NCBI GenBank assembly: GCA_964623735.1
Contig: CAZUVE010000136.1
Location: 1-7,471 of the forward strand
Length of the DNA: 7,471 nucleotides
Direction: 5' to 3'
Origin: SW-9-67-25 sp964623735
GTDB lineage: Archaea > Halobacteriota > Halobacteria > Halobacteriales > Haloarculaceae
Below, one piece after another: positions 1-5,759 of the stretch; the first letter of the stretch is position 1; each line of letters starts with the position of its first letter. Under the pieces are notes generated by a model that was not told where the DNA came from, made no database searches, and saw only the letters and a program-made list of their open reading frames with translations. Both the position numbers and the translations under genes were made by a program.

Positions 1-900
1 ATCTCGAACTGCGACCTGCTCGTCGGCGTCGGCACGCGGTTCGACGACCGGCTGACCGGCGACCTGGAGACGTTCGCGCCGGACGCGGAGGTCGTCCACA
101 TCGACATCGATCCCGCCGAGATCAGCAAGAACGTCTACGCCGACTACCCGCTGGTGGGGGACGCGGAGCACGTCCTGGGGCAACTCGACGACGCGATGCC
201 CGGCGCGCCCGAGTGCGAGGAGTGGCACGAGACCTGCAACCAGTGGAAAGAGGAGTACCCGCTGGCGTACGAGACACCCGACGACGACCCGATCAAGCCC
301 CAGTACATCGTCGAAAAGTACGACGAGGTGACGCCCGAGGACACCATCGTCGCGGCCGGCGTCGGCCAGCACCAGATGTGGGCCTGGCAGTACTGGACCT
401 GGACGGAACCCCGGACGTGGGTCACCTCCCACGGCCTGGGGACGATGGGCTACGCCGTCCCCGCCGCTATCGGCGCGAAGCTGGCTGCCCCCGACCGCGA
501 GGTGGTTGCCTTCGACGGCGACGGCTCGTTCCTGATGACGGGCCAGGAACTCTCCGTGGCGGTCCGGGAGAACCTGAACATCACCATCGTCGTCCTCAAC
601 AACGAGGCGGTCGGGATGGTCCGCCAGTGGCAGGACGGCTTCTACGAGGGCCGCCGGATGGCCTCCGAGTACCCCTGGATCCCGGAGTTCGACAAGCTCG
701 CAGAGGCCTACGGCGCCCAGGGGCTGCGCCTGGAGTCGTACGACGAGGTCGAGGAGACAATCCAGGCCGCCCGCGAGTACGACGGGCCGTCGGTGATCGA
801 CGCCATCATCGATCCCTCGGAGAACGTCTACCCGATGGTTCCGAGCGGGGGCGACAACGCCCGCTTCGCACTGAACGAGCAGCACCTGGAGCAGCTATGA
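1..900 (+). CDS. ilvB: Acetolactate synthase large (catalytic) subunit, C-terminal part
   Basis: The gene is open from base 1, so its 5' part lies outside the window; 299 residues plus TGA are visible. Acetolactate synthase condenses two pyruvates, or pyruvate and 2-oxobutyrate, using ThDP, Mg2+ and FAD. The visible part begins in the central FAD-binding domain (GVGTRFDDRLTG near residues 9-20, then the HIDIDPAEI stretch). It continues through the ThDP-binding C-terminal domain. VGQHQMWAWQYW lies at about 121-132, and the ThDP/Mg motif runs from GDG at 173-175 to NN at 200-201 (GDGSFLMTGQEL...VVLNN). VRQWQ at about 207-211 matches the conserved tryptophan region of acetolactate synthases. These motifs separate it from other ThDP enzymes, and the ilvN gene directly downstream fixes the assignment. 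The stop overlaps the ilvN start (ATGA, 897-900). GTG or ATG codons inside this frame, such as GTG at 154, are internal. Confidence 0.96.
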   Translation: MSNCDLLVGVGTRFDDRLTGDLETFAPDAEVVHIDIDPAEISKNVYADYPLVGDAEHVLGQLDDAMPGAPECEEWHETCNQWKEEYPLAYETPDDDPIKPQYIVEKYDEVTPEDTIVAAGVGQHQMWAWQYWTWTEPRTWVTSHGLGTMGYAVPAAIGAKLAAPDREVVAFDGDGSFLMTGQELSVAVRENLNITIVVLNNEAVGMVRQWQDGFYEGRRMASEYPWIPEFDKLAEAYGAQGLRLESYDEVEETIQAAREYDGPSVIDAIIDPSENVYPMVPSGGDNARFALNEQHLEQL

Positions 901-1556
901 CACAAGGAGAACTCCCCGGACCCGGTCCGGACGAACGAACGCTACCCGAGGGACGGCGCAACACGCAGGGCATCCGCATCGACCCCGAGGTCGAGGCCGA
1001 GCACCCGCCCGAGCGGACCGTCCTCTCGGCGCTGGTGAAACACGAACCCGGCGTGCTCGCGGAGGTGTCGGGCCTGTTCAGCCGCCGGATGTTCAACATC
1101 GAGTCGCTGACCGTGGGCCCGACCATCGACGACCGCCTGGCCCGGATGACGATCGTCATCGAGGAACCCCGCCCGGGCGTCGACCAGGCCAAGAAGCAAC
1201 TCGAGAAGCTCGTGCCCGTGGTGTCGGTGCGCGAACTGGCCGCCGACGCCCTCCAGCGCGAGCTGGTCATCCTGAAGGTCAACGGCGACGAACCCGACAG
1301 GGTCAACGCCATCACGCAGATGTACAACGGCGAGACGCTCGACGCTGGCTCGCGGACGATCACGGTCGAACTCACGGGCGACAAACAGAAGATCGACGAC
1401 GCCATCGAGGCCTACGAGCAGTTTGGCATCCGCGAACTCGTCCGGACGGGCTACGCGGCGCTGGCCCGCGGCGCCGAACCGACCGCGAAGGTGACCTACC
1501 CCAACAAGCCACCCACCGACGCACAGGTCGAAACACAGGAGGCTATGGATGACTGA
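897..1556 (+). CDS. ilvN: Acetolactate synthase small (regulatory) subunit
   Basis: 219 aa. It binds the IlvB catalytic subunit, activates it and confers feedback inhibition by branched-chain amino acids, usually valine. The N-terminal ACT domain (about 40-112) starts RTVLSALVKHEPGVLAEVSG and continues with FNIESLTVGPT. Aligned by eye to E. coli IlvH, the valine-site Gly14 and Asn29 correspond to Gly52 and Asn67, so the effector pocket looks intact. The second, ACT-like domain (about 121-190) starts RELVILKVNGDEPDRV. Compared with the roughly 160-residue bacterial subunit it has a charged 39-residue N-terminal extension and a 28-residue hydrophilic tail. The ATG at 897 overlaps the ilvB stop, with GGAG at 888-891 inside ilvB as a plausible ribosome binding site. 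A later start would remove only the extension, and no good later start is visible before the ACT domain. The 3' end overlaps ilvC by 8 bases. Confidence 0.95.
   Translation: MTQGELPGPGPDERTLPEGRRNTQGIRIDPEVEAEHPPERTVLSALVKHEPGVLAEVSGLFSRRMFNIESLTVGPTIDDRLARMTIVIEEPRPGVDQAKKQLEKLVPVVSVRELAADALQRELVILKVNGDEPDRVNAITQMYNGETLDAGSRTITVELTGDKQKIDDAIEAYEQFGIRELVRTGYAALARGAEPTAKVTYPNKPPTDAQVETQEAMDD
1537..1542 (+). promoter_or_regulatory. Ribosome binding site of ilvC
   Basis: AGGAGG lies inside the 3' end of ilvN, 6 bases before the ATG at 1549. It decides between two nearby ATGs. The one at 1545 is in the ilvN frame and encodes the tail MDD; the one at 1549 opens ilvC. Confidence 0.7.
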
Positions 1557-2547
1557 CGCCGACGAGTTCACCGCGGAGGTCTACTACGACGAGGACGCGG
1601 ACACGACGCACATCGAGGACAAGACAATCGCGGTCCTGGGTTACGGCAGTCAGGGCCACGCCCACGCGCTGAACCTCTCGGACAGCGGCGTGGACGTTGT
1701 GGTGGGGCTGCGCACGTCCTCCTCGTCGCGCGAGGACGCCCGCGCGGCCGGGCTGGACGTGGCAACCCCGCGGGAGGCGGCCGCACAGGGCGACATCGTC
1801 AACCTCCTCATTCCCGACACCGTCCAGCCGGCGGTCTACGCCGACGTCGCGGAGCAACTCGAGGCCGGCGACACCCTGCAGTTCGCCCACGGATTCAACA
1901 TCCACTACGGACAGATCGAACCGCCCGCCGACGTGGACGTGACGATGGTCGCGCCGAAGGCGCCGGGTCACCTCGTCCGGCGCCACTACGAGCGCGGCGA
2001 GGGTACGCCCGGCCTGCTGGCGGTCTACCAGGACACCACCGGCGAGGCCAAGGCGGAGGCGCTGGCGTACGCGCGGGTCCTCGGCTGCACCCGGTCGGGC
2101 GTCGTCGAGACGACCTTCCGCGAGGAGGTCGAGACCGACCTCTTCGGCGAGCAGGCCGTTCTCTGTGGCGGCGTCACGGAGATGGTCAAGGCGGGCTTCG
2201 AAACGCTCGTCGACGCCGGCTACTCACCGGAGATGGCCTACTTCGAGTGTCTGAACGAACTCAAGCTGATTGTCGATCTGATGTACGAGGGCGGGCACAA
2301 GGAGATGTGGAACTCCGTCTCGGACACGGCCGAGTACGGCGGGCTGACGCGGGGCGATGAGGTCATCGACCGCGAGGGGATGCAGGAGATCCTGGAGGGC
2401 GTCCAGACCGGCGAGTTCGCCCGCGAGTGGATCAACGAGAACCAGGCCAACCGGCCGGCCTACAAGCAGTACCGCCGGGCCGAACAGAACCACCAGATCG
2501 AGGAAGTCGGCGAACGCCTGCGCGAACTGTTCGCCTGGGAGGAGTAA
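1549..2547 (+). CDS. ilvC: Ketol-acid reductoisomerase (NADP-type, class I)
   Basis: 332 aa, the usual length of a class I enzyme. It converts acetolactate or acetohydroxybutyrate to the dihydroxy acid by Mg2+-dependent alkyl migration and NAD(P)H reduction. The N-terminal Rossmann domain carries VLGYGSQGHAHALNL (29-43). The cofactor loop is GLRTSSSS (53-60): Arg55 and serines at 58 and 60 fit the usual R-K-G-S-x-S pattern that binds the 2'-phosphate, so NADPH is the expected cofactor. AHGFNIHYG (113-121) and APKAPGH (135-141) are the next conserved blocks. The C-terminal all-helical domain has the metal ligands in DLFGEQ (Asp197, Glu201) and ECLNEL (Glu233, Glu237), then SVSDTAEYG with Ser258. 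Every key residue I can recognise is present. It overlaps ilvN by 8 bases, and only two bases separate its TAA from the next ATG. Confidence 0.97.
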   Translation: MTDADEFTAEVYYDEDADTTHIEDKTIAVLGYGSQGHAHALNLSDSGVDVVVGLRTSSSSREDARAAGLDVATPREAAAQGDIVNLLIPDTVQPAVYADVAEQLEAGDTLQFAHGFNIHYGQIEPPADVDVTMVAPKAPGHLVRRHYERGEGTPGLLAVYQDTTGEAKAEALAYARVLGCTRSGVVETTFREEVETDLFGEQAVLCGGVTEMVKAGFETLVDAGYSPEMAYFECLNELKLIVDLMYEGGHKEMWNSVSDTAEYGGLTRGDEVIDREGMQEILEGVQTGEFAREWINENQANRPAYKQYRRAEQNHQIEEVGERLRELFAWEE

Positions 2548-2549
2548 CA

Positions 2550-2822
2550 ATGGTGATACGGGATACCGACCACACGCACCCGCACACGGACGAACCGTTC
2601 GTCGAGTCGTTCCGGCGTGGGCGGCGGGTTGCCGCCGACGGCGGCGAGCGCGACGTGGGCCTCGAGGACGACGTCGGCGTCGAAGACGACGTGGGCGTCG
2701 AGGACGACGCCGGAGAGGAGGAAGACCCCGAGACGATGGCGGACGTCACCCACGACTCCCCGAACGAGGGCACCAACCGCACATTCGAGCGGGGACGGGA
2801 AGGACGTGACGAGTCCGTATGA
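2550..2822 (+). CDS. Small acidic protein of unknown function between ilvC and leuC
   Basis: 90 aa, not recognised as any named family. The ATG lies two bases after the ilvC stop and 7 bases behind GGAGG (2538-2542). The TGA (2820-2822) overlaps the leuC ATG as ATGA, so the gene is wired into the operon. Two similar short modules are visible. The first, about residues 6-25, has HTHP followed by FRRGR; the second, about 64-83, has HDSP followed by FERGR. The shared pattern is H-x-x-P-x(7-9)-F-x-R-G-R. Between them lies an acidic linker of near-perfect 6-residue repeats (DVGLED, DVGVED, DVGVED, then a degenerate DAGEEED). There is no signal peptide, membrane segment or cysteine. I vaguely recall small hypotheticals at this place in other haloarchaeal leucine operons but cannot verify it. 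Possible roles are a translational coupler for leuC or a small partner protein; neither is shown. Confidence 0.75.
   Translation: MVIRDTDHTHPHTDEPFVESFRRGRRVAADGGERDVGLEDDVGVEDDVGVEDDAGEEEDPETMADVTHDSPNEGTNRTFERGREGRDESV
2652..2705 (+). repeat. Three tandem 18-bp repeats in the small acidic gene
   Basis: Three in-frame 18-base units occupy 2652-2669, 2670-2687 and 2688-2705. Each starts GACGT(G/C)GGC and ends GA(G/A)GAC, and they differ at only a few positions. They encode DVGLED, DVGVED and DVGVED. A fourth, degenerate unit follows. The copy number could change by slippage without breaking the frame. Confidence 0.85.
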
Positions 2823-4285
2823 GCGAGAACACGCTCTACGACACGGTCTGGGAGAAACACCAGGTCACCGAACTCCCCAACGGCCAGGATCAACTGTTCG
2901 TCGGCCTGCACCTGATCCACGAGGTGACCAGCCCGCAGGCGTTCGCGATGCTCGAGGAACGCGACCTGGACGTTGCGTTCCCCGACCGGACCTACGCCAC
3001 GACCGACCACATCGCCCCGACGGAGGCCGAGAAGCGGGAGCGTCCCCTGACCGACGGGGAGGCCGAGGAGATGCTCTCTGCCCTGGAGCGGAACGTCTCC
3101 GAGAACGGCATCACCTTCTTCGGCTTCGAGTCGGGCAAGCAGGGAATCACACACGTCGTCGCGCCGGAACTCGGCCTCTCGCAGCCGGGCATGACCGTCG
3201 CCTGCGGCGACTCCCACACCGCCACCCACGGCGCGTTCGGTTCCATCGGCGTCGGTGTCGGGACCTCCCAGATACGGGACATCCTCGCGACCGGCTGTAT
3301 CGCCGCGGACAAACAGAAGGTCCGGCGCATCGAGGTCGAGGGCTCGCTGGGCGAGGGTGTCTACGCGAAGGACATCATCATGAAGATCATCCAGGAACTG
3401 GGCGTGGACGGCGGCGTCGGCCACGTCTACGAGTACGGCGGCCCTGCCATCCGCGAACTGGGCATGGAGGGCCGGCTCGCGGTCTGCAACATGTCCATCG
3501 AGGGTGGCGCCCGCGCGGGCTACATCAACCCCGACGAGACCACGTACGACTACCTGCGGGGCCGCGAGTACGTCCCCGAGGGGAAGGCCTTCGAGGAGCG
3601 CAAGGCCTACTGGGAGTCGATCAAGTCGGGCGCGGACGCCGAGTACGACGACGTCGTCACCATCGACGTCGACGGGATGGATCCGCTCGTGACCTGGGGC
3701 ATCAACCCCGGTCAGGTCATCGAACTCTCCCAGCCGGTCCCCGCGCCGGACGATTTCGAGGCACGGATCGAGCGGGAGGCCGCACAGGACGCACTCGATC
3801 ACATGGACCTCTCCTCGGGCGAGTCGATGCTGGGCTACGAGATCGACGTCGCGTTCCTCGGAACGTGTACGAACGGCCGGGTCCGGGACTTCGAGCGGGC
3901 CGCCGAAATCCTGGCGGGCCGGACGATCGACGAGGGCGTGCGCGCGCTCGCGGTGCCGGGGTCGGAGACGGTCCGGACACAGTGTGAGGAGCGGGGTATC
4001 GACGAGACGTTCATCGAGGCCGGCTTCCAGTGGCGCCGGGCGGGGTGTTCGATGTGTCTGGCGATGAACGACGACTCGCTGGTGGGAGACGAGGTCTGTG
4101 CGTCCTCCTCGAACCGGAACTTCATCGGCCGGCAGGGTTCGAAGGAGGGCCGCACGGTGTTGATGTCGCCGGCGATGGTCGCCGCCGCGGCCGTCGAGGG
4201 CGAACTCACCGACTGCCGTCGCTTCGTCGACGACGAGGGAGCGACGACGGTGTCGGCAGACGACGTCGAGGAGGCGGCCGACTGA
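2819..4285 (+). CDS. leuC: 3-isopropylmalate dehydratase large subunit
   Basis: 488 aa. With LeuD it isomerises 2-isopropylmalate to 3-isopropylmalate through isopropylmaleate, using a [4Fe-4S] cluster. The N-terminus (TLYDTVWEKH, then HLIHEVTSPQAF) and overall length are those of the bacterial-type LeuC, not the shorter archaeal LeuC/HacA type of about 420 aa. ACGDSHTATHGAFGSIGVGV at 128-147 is the aconitase-family signature. The cluster ligands are Cys350 in FLGTCTNGR and Cys410 and Cys413 in AGCSMCLAMND. SNRNFIGRQG (431-440) is the conserved substrate-binding block. The ATG overlaps the stop of the preceding small gene. No good Shine-Dalgarno sequence lies just upstream, so translation probably depends on coupling. 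The C-terminal tail after about residue 468 is acidic and haloarchaeal in style. The 3' end overlaps leuD by one base. Confidence 0.97.
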   Translation: MSENTLYDTVWEKHQVTELPNGQDQLFVGLHLIHEVTSPQAFAMLEERDLDVAFPDRTYATTDHIAPTEAEKRERPLTDGEAEEMLSALERNVSENGITFFGFESGKQGITHVVAPELGLSQPGMTVACGDSHTATHGAFGSIGVGVGTSQIRDILATGCIAADKQKVRRIEVEGSLGEGVYAKDIIMKIIQELGVDGGVGHVYEYGGPAIRELGMEGRLAVCNMSIEGGARAGYINPDETTYDYLRGREYVPEGKAFEERKAYWESIKSGADAEYDDVVTIDVDGMDPLVTWGINPGQVIELSQPVPAPDDFEARIEREAAQDALDHMDLSSGESMLGYEIDVAFLGTCTNGRVRDFERAAEILAGRTIDEGVRALAVPGSETVRTQCEERGIDETFIEAGFQWRRAGCSMCLAMNDDSLVGDEVCASSSNRNFIGRQGSKEGRTVLMSPAMVAAAAVEGELTDCRRFVDDEGATTVSADDVEEAAD

Positions 4286-4887
4286 TGTCGGAACAGCACA
4301 TCACCGGTGTGAGCGGGACGGGCGTCCCGATTCCGGGCGACGACGTCGACACCGACCAGATCCTTCCGGCCCGGTTCCTGAAGGAGGTCACCTTCGACAA
4401 CATGGCGGAGTATCTCTTCTACGACGTCCGCCGGGACGACGACGGGAGTCTGAACGACCACCCGCTCAACCGGTTCGAGGGAGCCTCGATCGCGGTCGTC
4501 AACTCGAATTTCGGGTGTGGCTCCTCCCGCGAACACGCCCCCCAGGCGATGATGCGCTGGGGCATCGACGGTGTCGTCGGCGAGTCCTTCGCCGAGATCT
4601 TCCGGGACAACTGCAAGTCGCTGGGGATTCCGGCCATCACCGCCAGCCACGACGAGGTGGCTCCACTCCAGGCGTGGATCGAGGACAACCCCGACGGCGA
4701 GATCGAGATCGACGTCGAGCGCGAGGCGGTCCGCTACGACGACACCACGATCGAGGGCGAGATCGACCACGCGATGAAGGAAGCGCTGGTCGACGGCATC
4801 TGGGACACGACGGCGCTGATGTACTCGAACCTGAGCAAGGTCGAACGGACGGCCGCCGGGTTGCCGTACGTGACCTCTGTGGAGTGA
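4285..4887 (+). CDS. leuD: 3-isopropylmalate dehydratase small subunit
   Basis: 200 aa, a normal length for the family. It is the swivel (aconitase domain 4) subunit that completes the LeuCD isomerase active site in the cytosol. Visible motifs are VPIPGDDVDTDQILPARFLK near 14-33, typical of the N-terminus, and NSNFGCGSSREHAP at 73-86, the GSSRE substrate-binding loop. FAEIFRDNCKSLGIPAI follows at about 102-118. The start is ATG in a TGATG overlap with the leuC stop, with GAGGAGG at 4268-4274. The open frame runs further upstream, but that part overlaps the conserved C-terminus of leuC in another frame and is not coding. It is the last gene of the operon here. leuB (isopropylmalate dehydrogenase), which completes the set in many haloarchaea, does not follow. 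Confidence 0.96.
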   Translation: MSEQHITGVSGTGVPIPGDDVDTDQILPARFLKEVTFDNMAEYLFYDVRRDDDGSLNDHPLNRFEGASIAVVNSNFGCGSSREHAPQAMMRWGIDGVVGESFAEIFRDNCKSLGIPAITASHDEVAPLQAWIEDNPDGEIEIDVEREAVRYDDTTIEGEIDHAMKEALVDGIWDTTALMYSNLSKVERTAAGLPYVTSVE

Positions 4888-4888
4888 T

Positions 4889-4900
4889 ACCGCCGGCGGT
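4889..4900. repeat. 12-bp perfect palindrome just after leuD
   Basis: ACCGCCGGCGGT starts two bases after the leuD TGA and is its own reverse complement. In a sequence this GC-rich a 12-base palindrome can arise by chance. Its place at the operon end leaves open a role as a 3'-end structure or a protein site. No T-tract of the haloarchaeal terminator type follows. Confidence 0.4.
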
Positions 4901-4924
4901 GCGCGTCGACGACCCCGGGAACCA

Positions 4925-4937
4925 GGTATTTGATACC
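4925..4937 (+). promoter_or_regulatory. TATA-like promoter element inside an inverted repeat
   Basis: GGTAT-TTG-ATACC is a perfect 5-base inverted repeat and the only AT-rich stretch in the 70-base spacer between leuD and the next gene. Its centre is 27 bases before the ATG at 4958. That is the distance expected for a haloarchaeal TATA box driving a leaderless transcript. The octamer TGATACCG (4931-4938) also occurs at the leuD stop (4885-4892). A symmetrical TATA region could be an operator, but this is inference. Confidence 0.45.
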
Positions 4938-4957
4938 GGGAGTCGTAGAAAGGAGGC

Positions 4958-5314
4958 ATGGCCGACTCCACGCCGTCGACGAAGCAGGTGTTCCCGCCGG
5001 TCGGCGAAGACGCGGCGCCGGCGTGTGCCCACGACGCAGTCGAGCAGCTGGGTGTCGACGCCGGGCAGAACCAGTACCTCCGGTGTCGTGACTGCGAGGC
5101 GGTGATTGTCGCGTTCTCGGCCACGACACAGTGGAAAGAACAGCGGGAGGCGCTGTCCAGTGAGACGGGGGAGTGGAATCCGCTCATCGACGCCCTCCGG
5201 ACCGAGCACACCGGGCCACAGGAGGACCCGCGACGCGAGGATCCACACCGGAGGGAACCCGACTCGCTGGCCGCCCGCGTGCGCCGGACGTGGCGCCGGT
5301 TCTGGGCCGACTGA
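4958..5314 (+). CDS. Small hypothetical protein with a CxH...CxxC zinc-finger-like motif
   Basis: 118 aa, no named family recognised. Cys23-Ala-His25 and Cys43-Arg-Asp-Cys46 could bind one zinc. The surrounding text (QNQYLRCRDCEAVIVAF, 37-53) reads like the second knuckle of a zinc ribbon. The rest is hydrophilic, ending in a basic, Trp-containing tail (about 103-118) that is unusual in an acidic proteome. There is no signal peptide or membrane segment. The start ATG has AGGAGG at 4951-4956, only one base away. That is too close for normal Shine-Dalgarno use, so leaderless initiation from the TATA-like element at 4925-4937 is more likely. It is separated from leuD by 70 bases and probably has its own promoter. 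Nothing in the sequence ties it to leucine synthesis. Nucleic-acid or protein binding is possible, but no function is assigned. Confidence 0.72.
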   Translation: MADSTPSTKQVFPPVGEDAAPACAHDAVEQLGVDAGQNQYLRCRDCEAVIVAFSATTQWKEQREALSSETGEWNPLIDALRTEHTGPQEDPRREDPHRREPDSLAARVRRTWRRFWAD

Positions 5315-5320
5315 GAGATG

Positions 5321-5417
5321 CTCGGACGACTCGTACTGTCGGGTGTACGTCGTTCGAGACTTTCGCCACTCCGGGGTGGCGAATCTCCTGTCTCAGTGAC
5401 AGCCGACAGTGTCACTG
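5321..5417. other. Cluster of three adjacent inverted repeats (stem-loops)
   Basis: Three stem-loops sit end to end just after the stop of the 118-aa gene. H1: 5321-5330 CTCGGACGAC plus 5333-5336 GTAC pair with 5345-5348 GTAC plus 5349-5358 GTCGTTCGAG. This gives 14 pairs with one G-T, a two-base bulge and an 8-base loop. H2: 5362-5369 TTCGCCAC pairs perfectly with 5376-5383 GTGGCGAA around a 6-base loop. Four more pairs (GAGA 5356-5359 with TCTC 5384-5387) follow across a two-base bulge; three of those bases are also used by H1. H3: 5394-5401 CAGTGACA pairs perfectly with 5410-5417 TGTCACTG around an 8-base loop. They could be a structured RNA, an mRNA 3'-end structure or chance folds in decaying DNA. 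No U-tract follows, and I recognise no tRNA, box C/D or H/ACA pattern. Confidence 0.4.
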
Positions 5418-5740
5418 GCGCTCGTGATGGACGACTCCGACGCAGTCGAACCCGCGGGGATGGTGTGGCTCCACTGCTTGCCTGGAACATCTCCCCCTCG
5501 CGGACGGAGATTCCCGAGGGGTGGGAGCCCGACGGGGCCGTCGTGGGGACCAACGACTTCGACGAGCGGGGGTACGGCGGACCGGCGCCACCCGACGGGG
5601 AACACACCTACCGGTTCAAGCTCTACGCCGTCGGGACGACGCTCGACCTGCCCGACTCGGCGGGCAAGCGCGACGTCGGCGCCGCCACGCGAGGGGACCT
5701 CCTGGCCGCAACGCAACTAAGGGGGACGTTCGCCCCCTGA
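5381..5740 (+). pseudogene. Decayed PEBP (YbhB/YbcL, Raf-kinase-inhibitor-like) gene, frameshifted and 5'-truncated
   Basis: Two parts of one PEBP protein lie in different frames. From 5409 one frame reads SLALVMDDSDAVEPAGMVWLH, the family's ligand-site strand, with the usual DDPDA altered to DDSDA. From 5477 another frame continues LAWNISPSRTEIPEGW, then NDFDERGYGGPAPPDGEHTY and FKLYAV, and ends at TGA 5738-5740 with a normal-looking C-terminus. The join falls at the family's HW(L/V)xWN motif, where TGG appears as TG (5475-5476), so one G is missing. A TGA (5397-5399) lies just upstream in the first frame. The usual N-terminal 45 or so residues are not readable; only ESPVSVTADSV (5381-5413, other frame) might be a remnant of the SPPL region. 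PEBP proteins bind small ligands and some inhibit proteases, but this copy should be inactive unless the sequence is in error. It converges on the cis-prenyltransferase-like gene with a 19-base gap. Confidence 0.75.
5720..5738. repeat. GC hairpin at the convergent gene ends
   Basis: AGGGGG (5720-5725) pairs perfectly with CCCCCT (5733-5738) around a 7-base loop. It overlaps the stop of the PEBP remnant and lies about 20 bases from the stop of the opposing gene. Its place between convergent ends suits transcript-end structure. It lacks the T-run typical of archaeal termination, so I do not call it a terminator. Confidence 0.3.
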
Positions 5741-5759
5741 TCGCGGGGTGTGCTACTGC

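Noticed and set aside
942..1571. Antisense frames over ilvN and the start of ilvC
   Set aside because: Opposite two ACT domains with intact motifs; the translation has no family likeness.
2432..3802. Long antisense open frame (456 codons) opposite the ilvC end, the small gene and leuC
   Set aside because: It lies opposite well-conserved leuC. The protein is a low-complexity mirror of GC-rich codons with no recognisable motif. Such antisense frames are normal at this base composition.
4030..4284. An extended leuD start upstream of 4285
   Set aside because: The extra 85 residues overlap the conserved leuC C-terminus and do not resemble LeuD. ATG 4285 has GAGGAGG upstream and gives the normal family N-terminus.
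5321..5417. tRNA, box C/D or H/ACA RNA reading of the hairpin cluster
   Set aside because: Stem lengths do not fit a cloverleaf, there is no T-loop consensus, and I see no paired C/D boxes or ACA box in the right places.
3835..5607. Antisense open frame of 590 codons across leuC, leuD and the 118-aa gene
   Set aside because: It overlaps three sense genes with clear family motifs or codon pattern, and it has no domain and no promoter. It is a composition artefact.
5393..5716. Antisense frame of 107 codons over the PEBP remnant
   Set aside because: Its length is explained by the former coding sequence on the + strand; no motif or start signal is visible.
5318..5740. A single intact 140-aa gene starting at ATG 5318
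   Set aside because: Only its part after about residue 54 matches PEBP. The first part is unrelated and the missing PEBP strand is in another frame, so a frameshifted pseudogene fits better.
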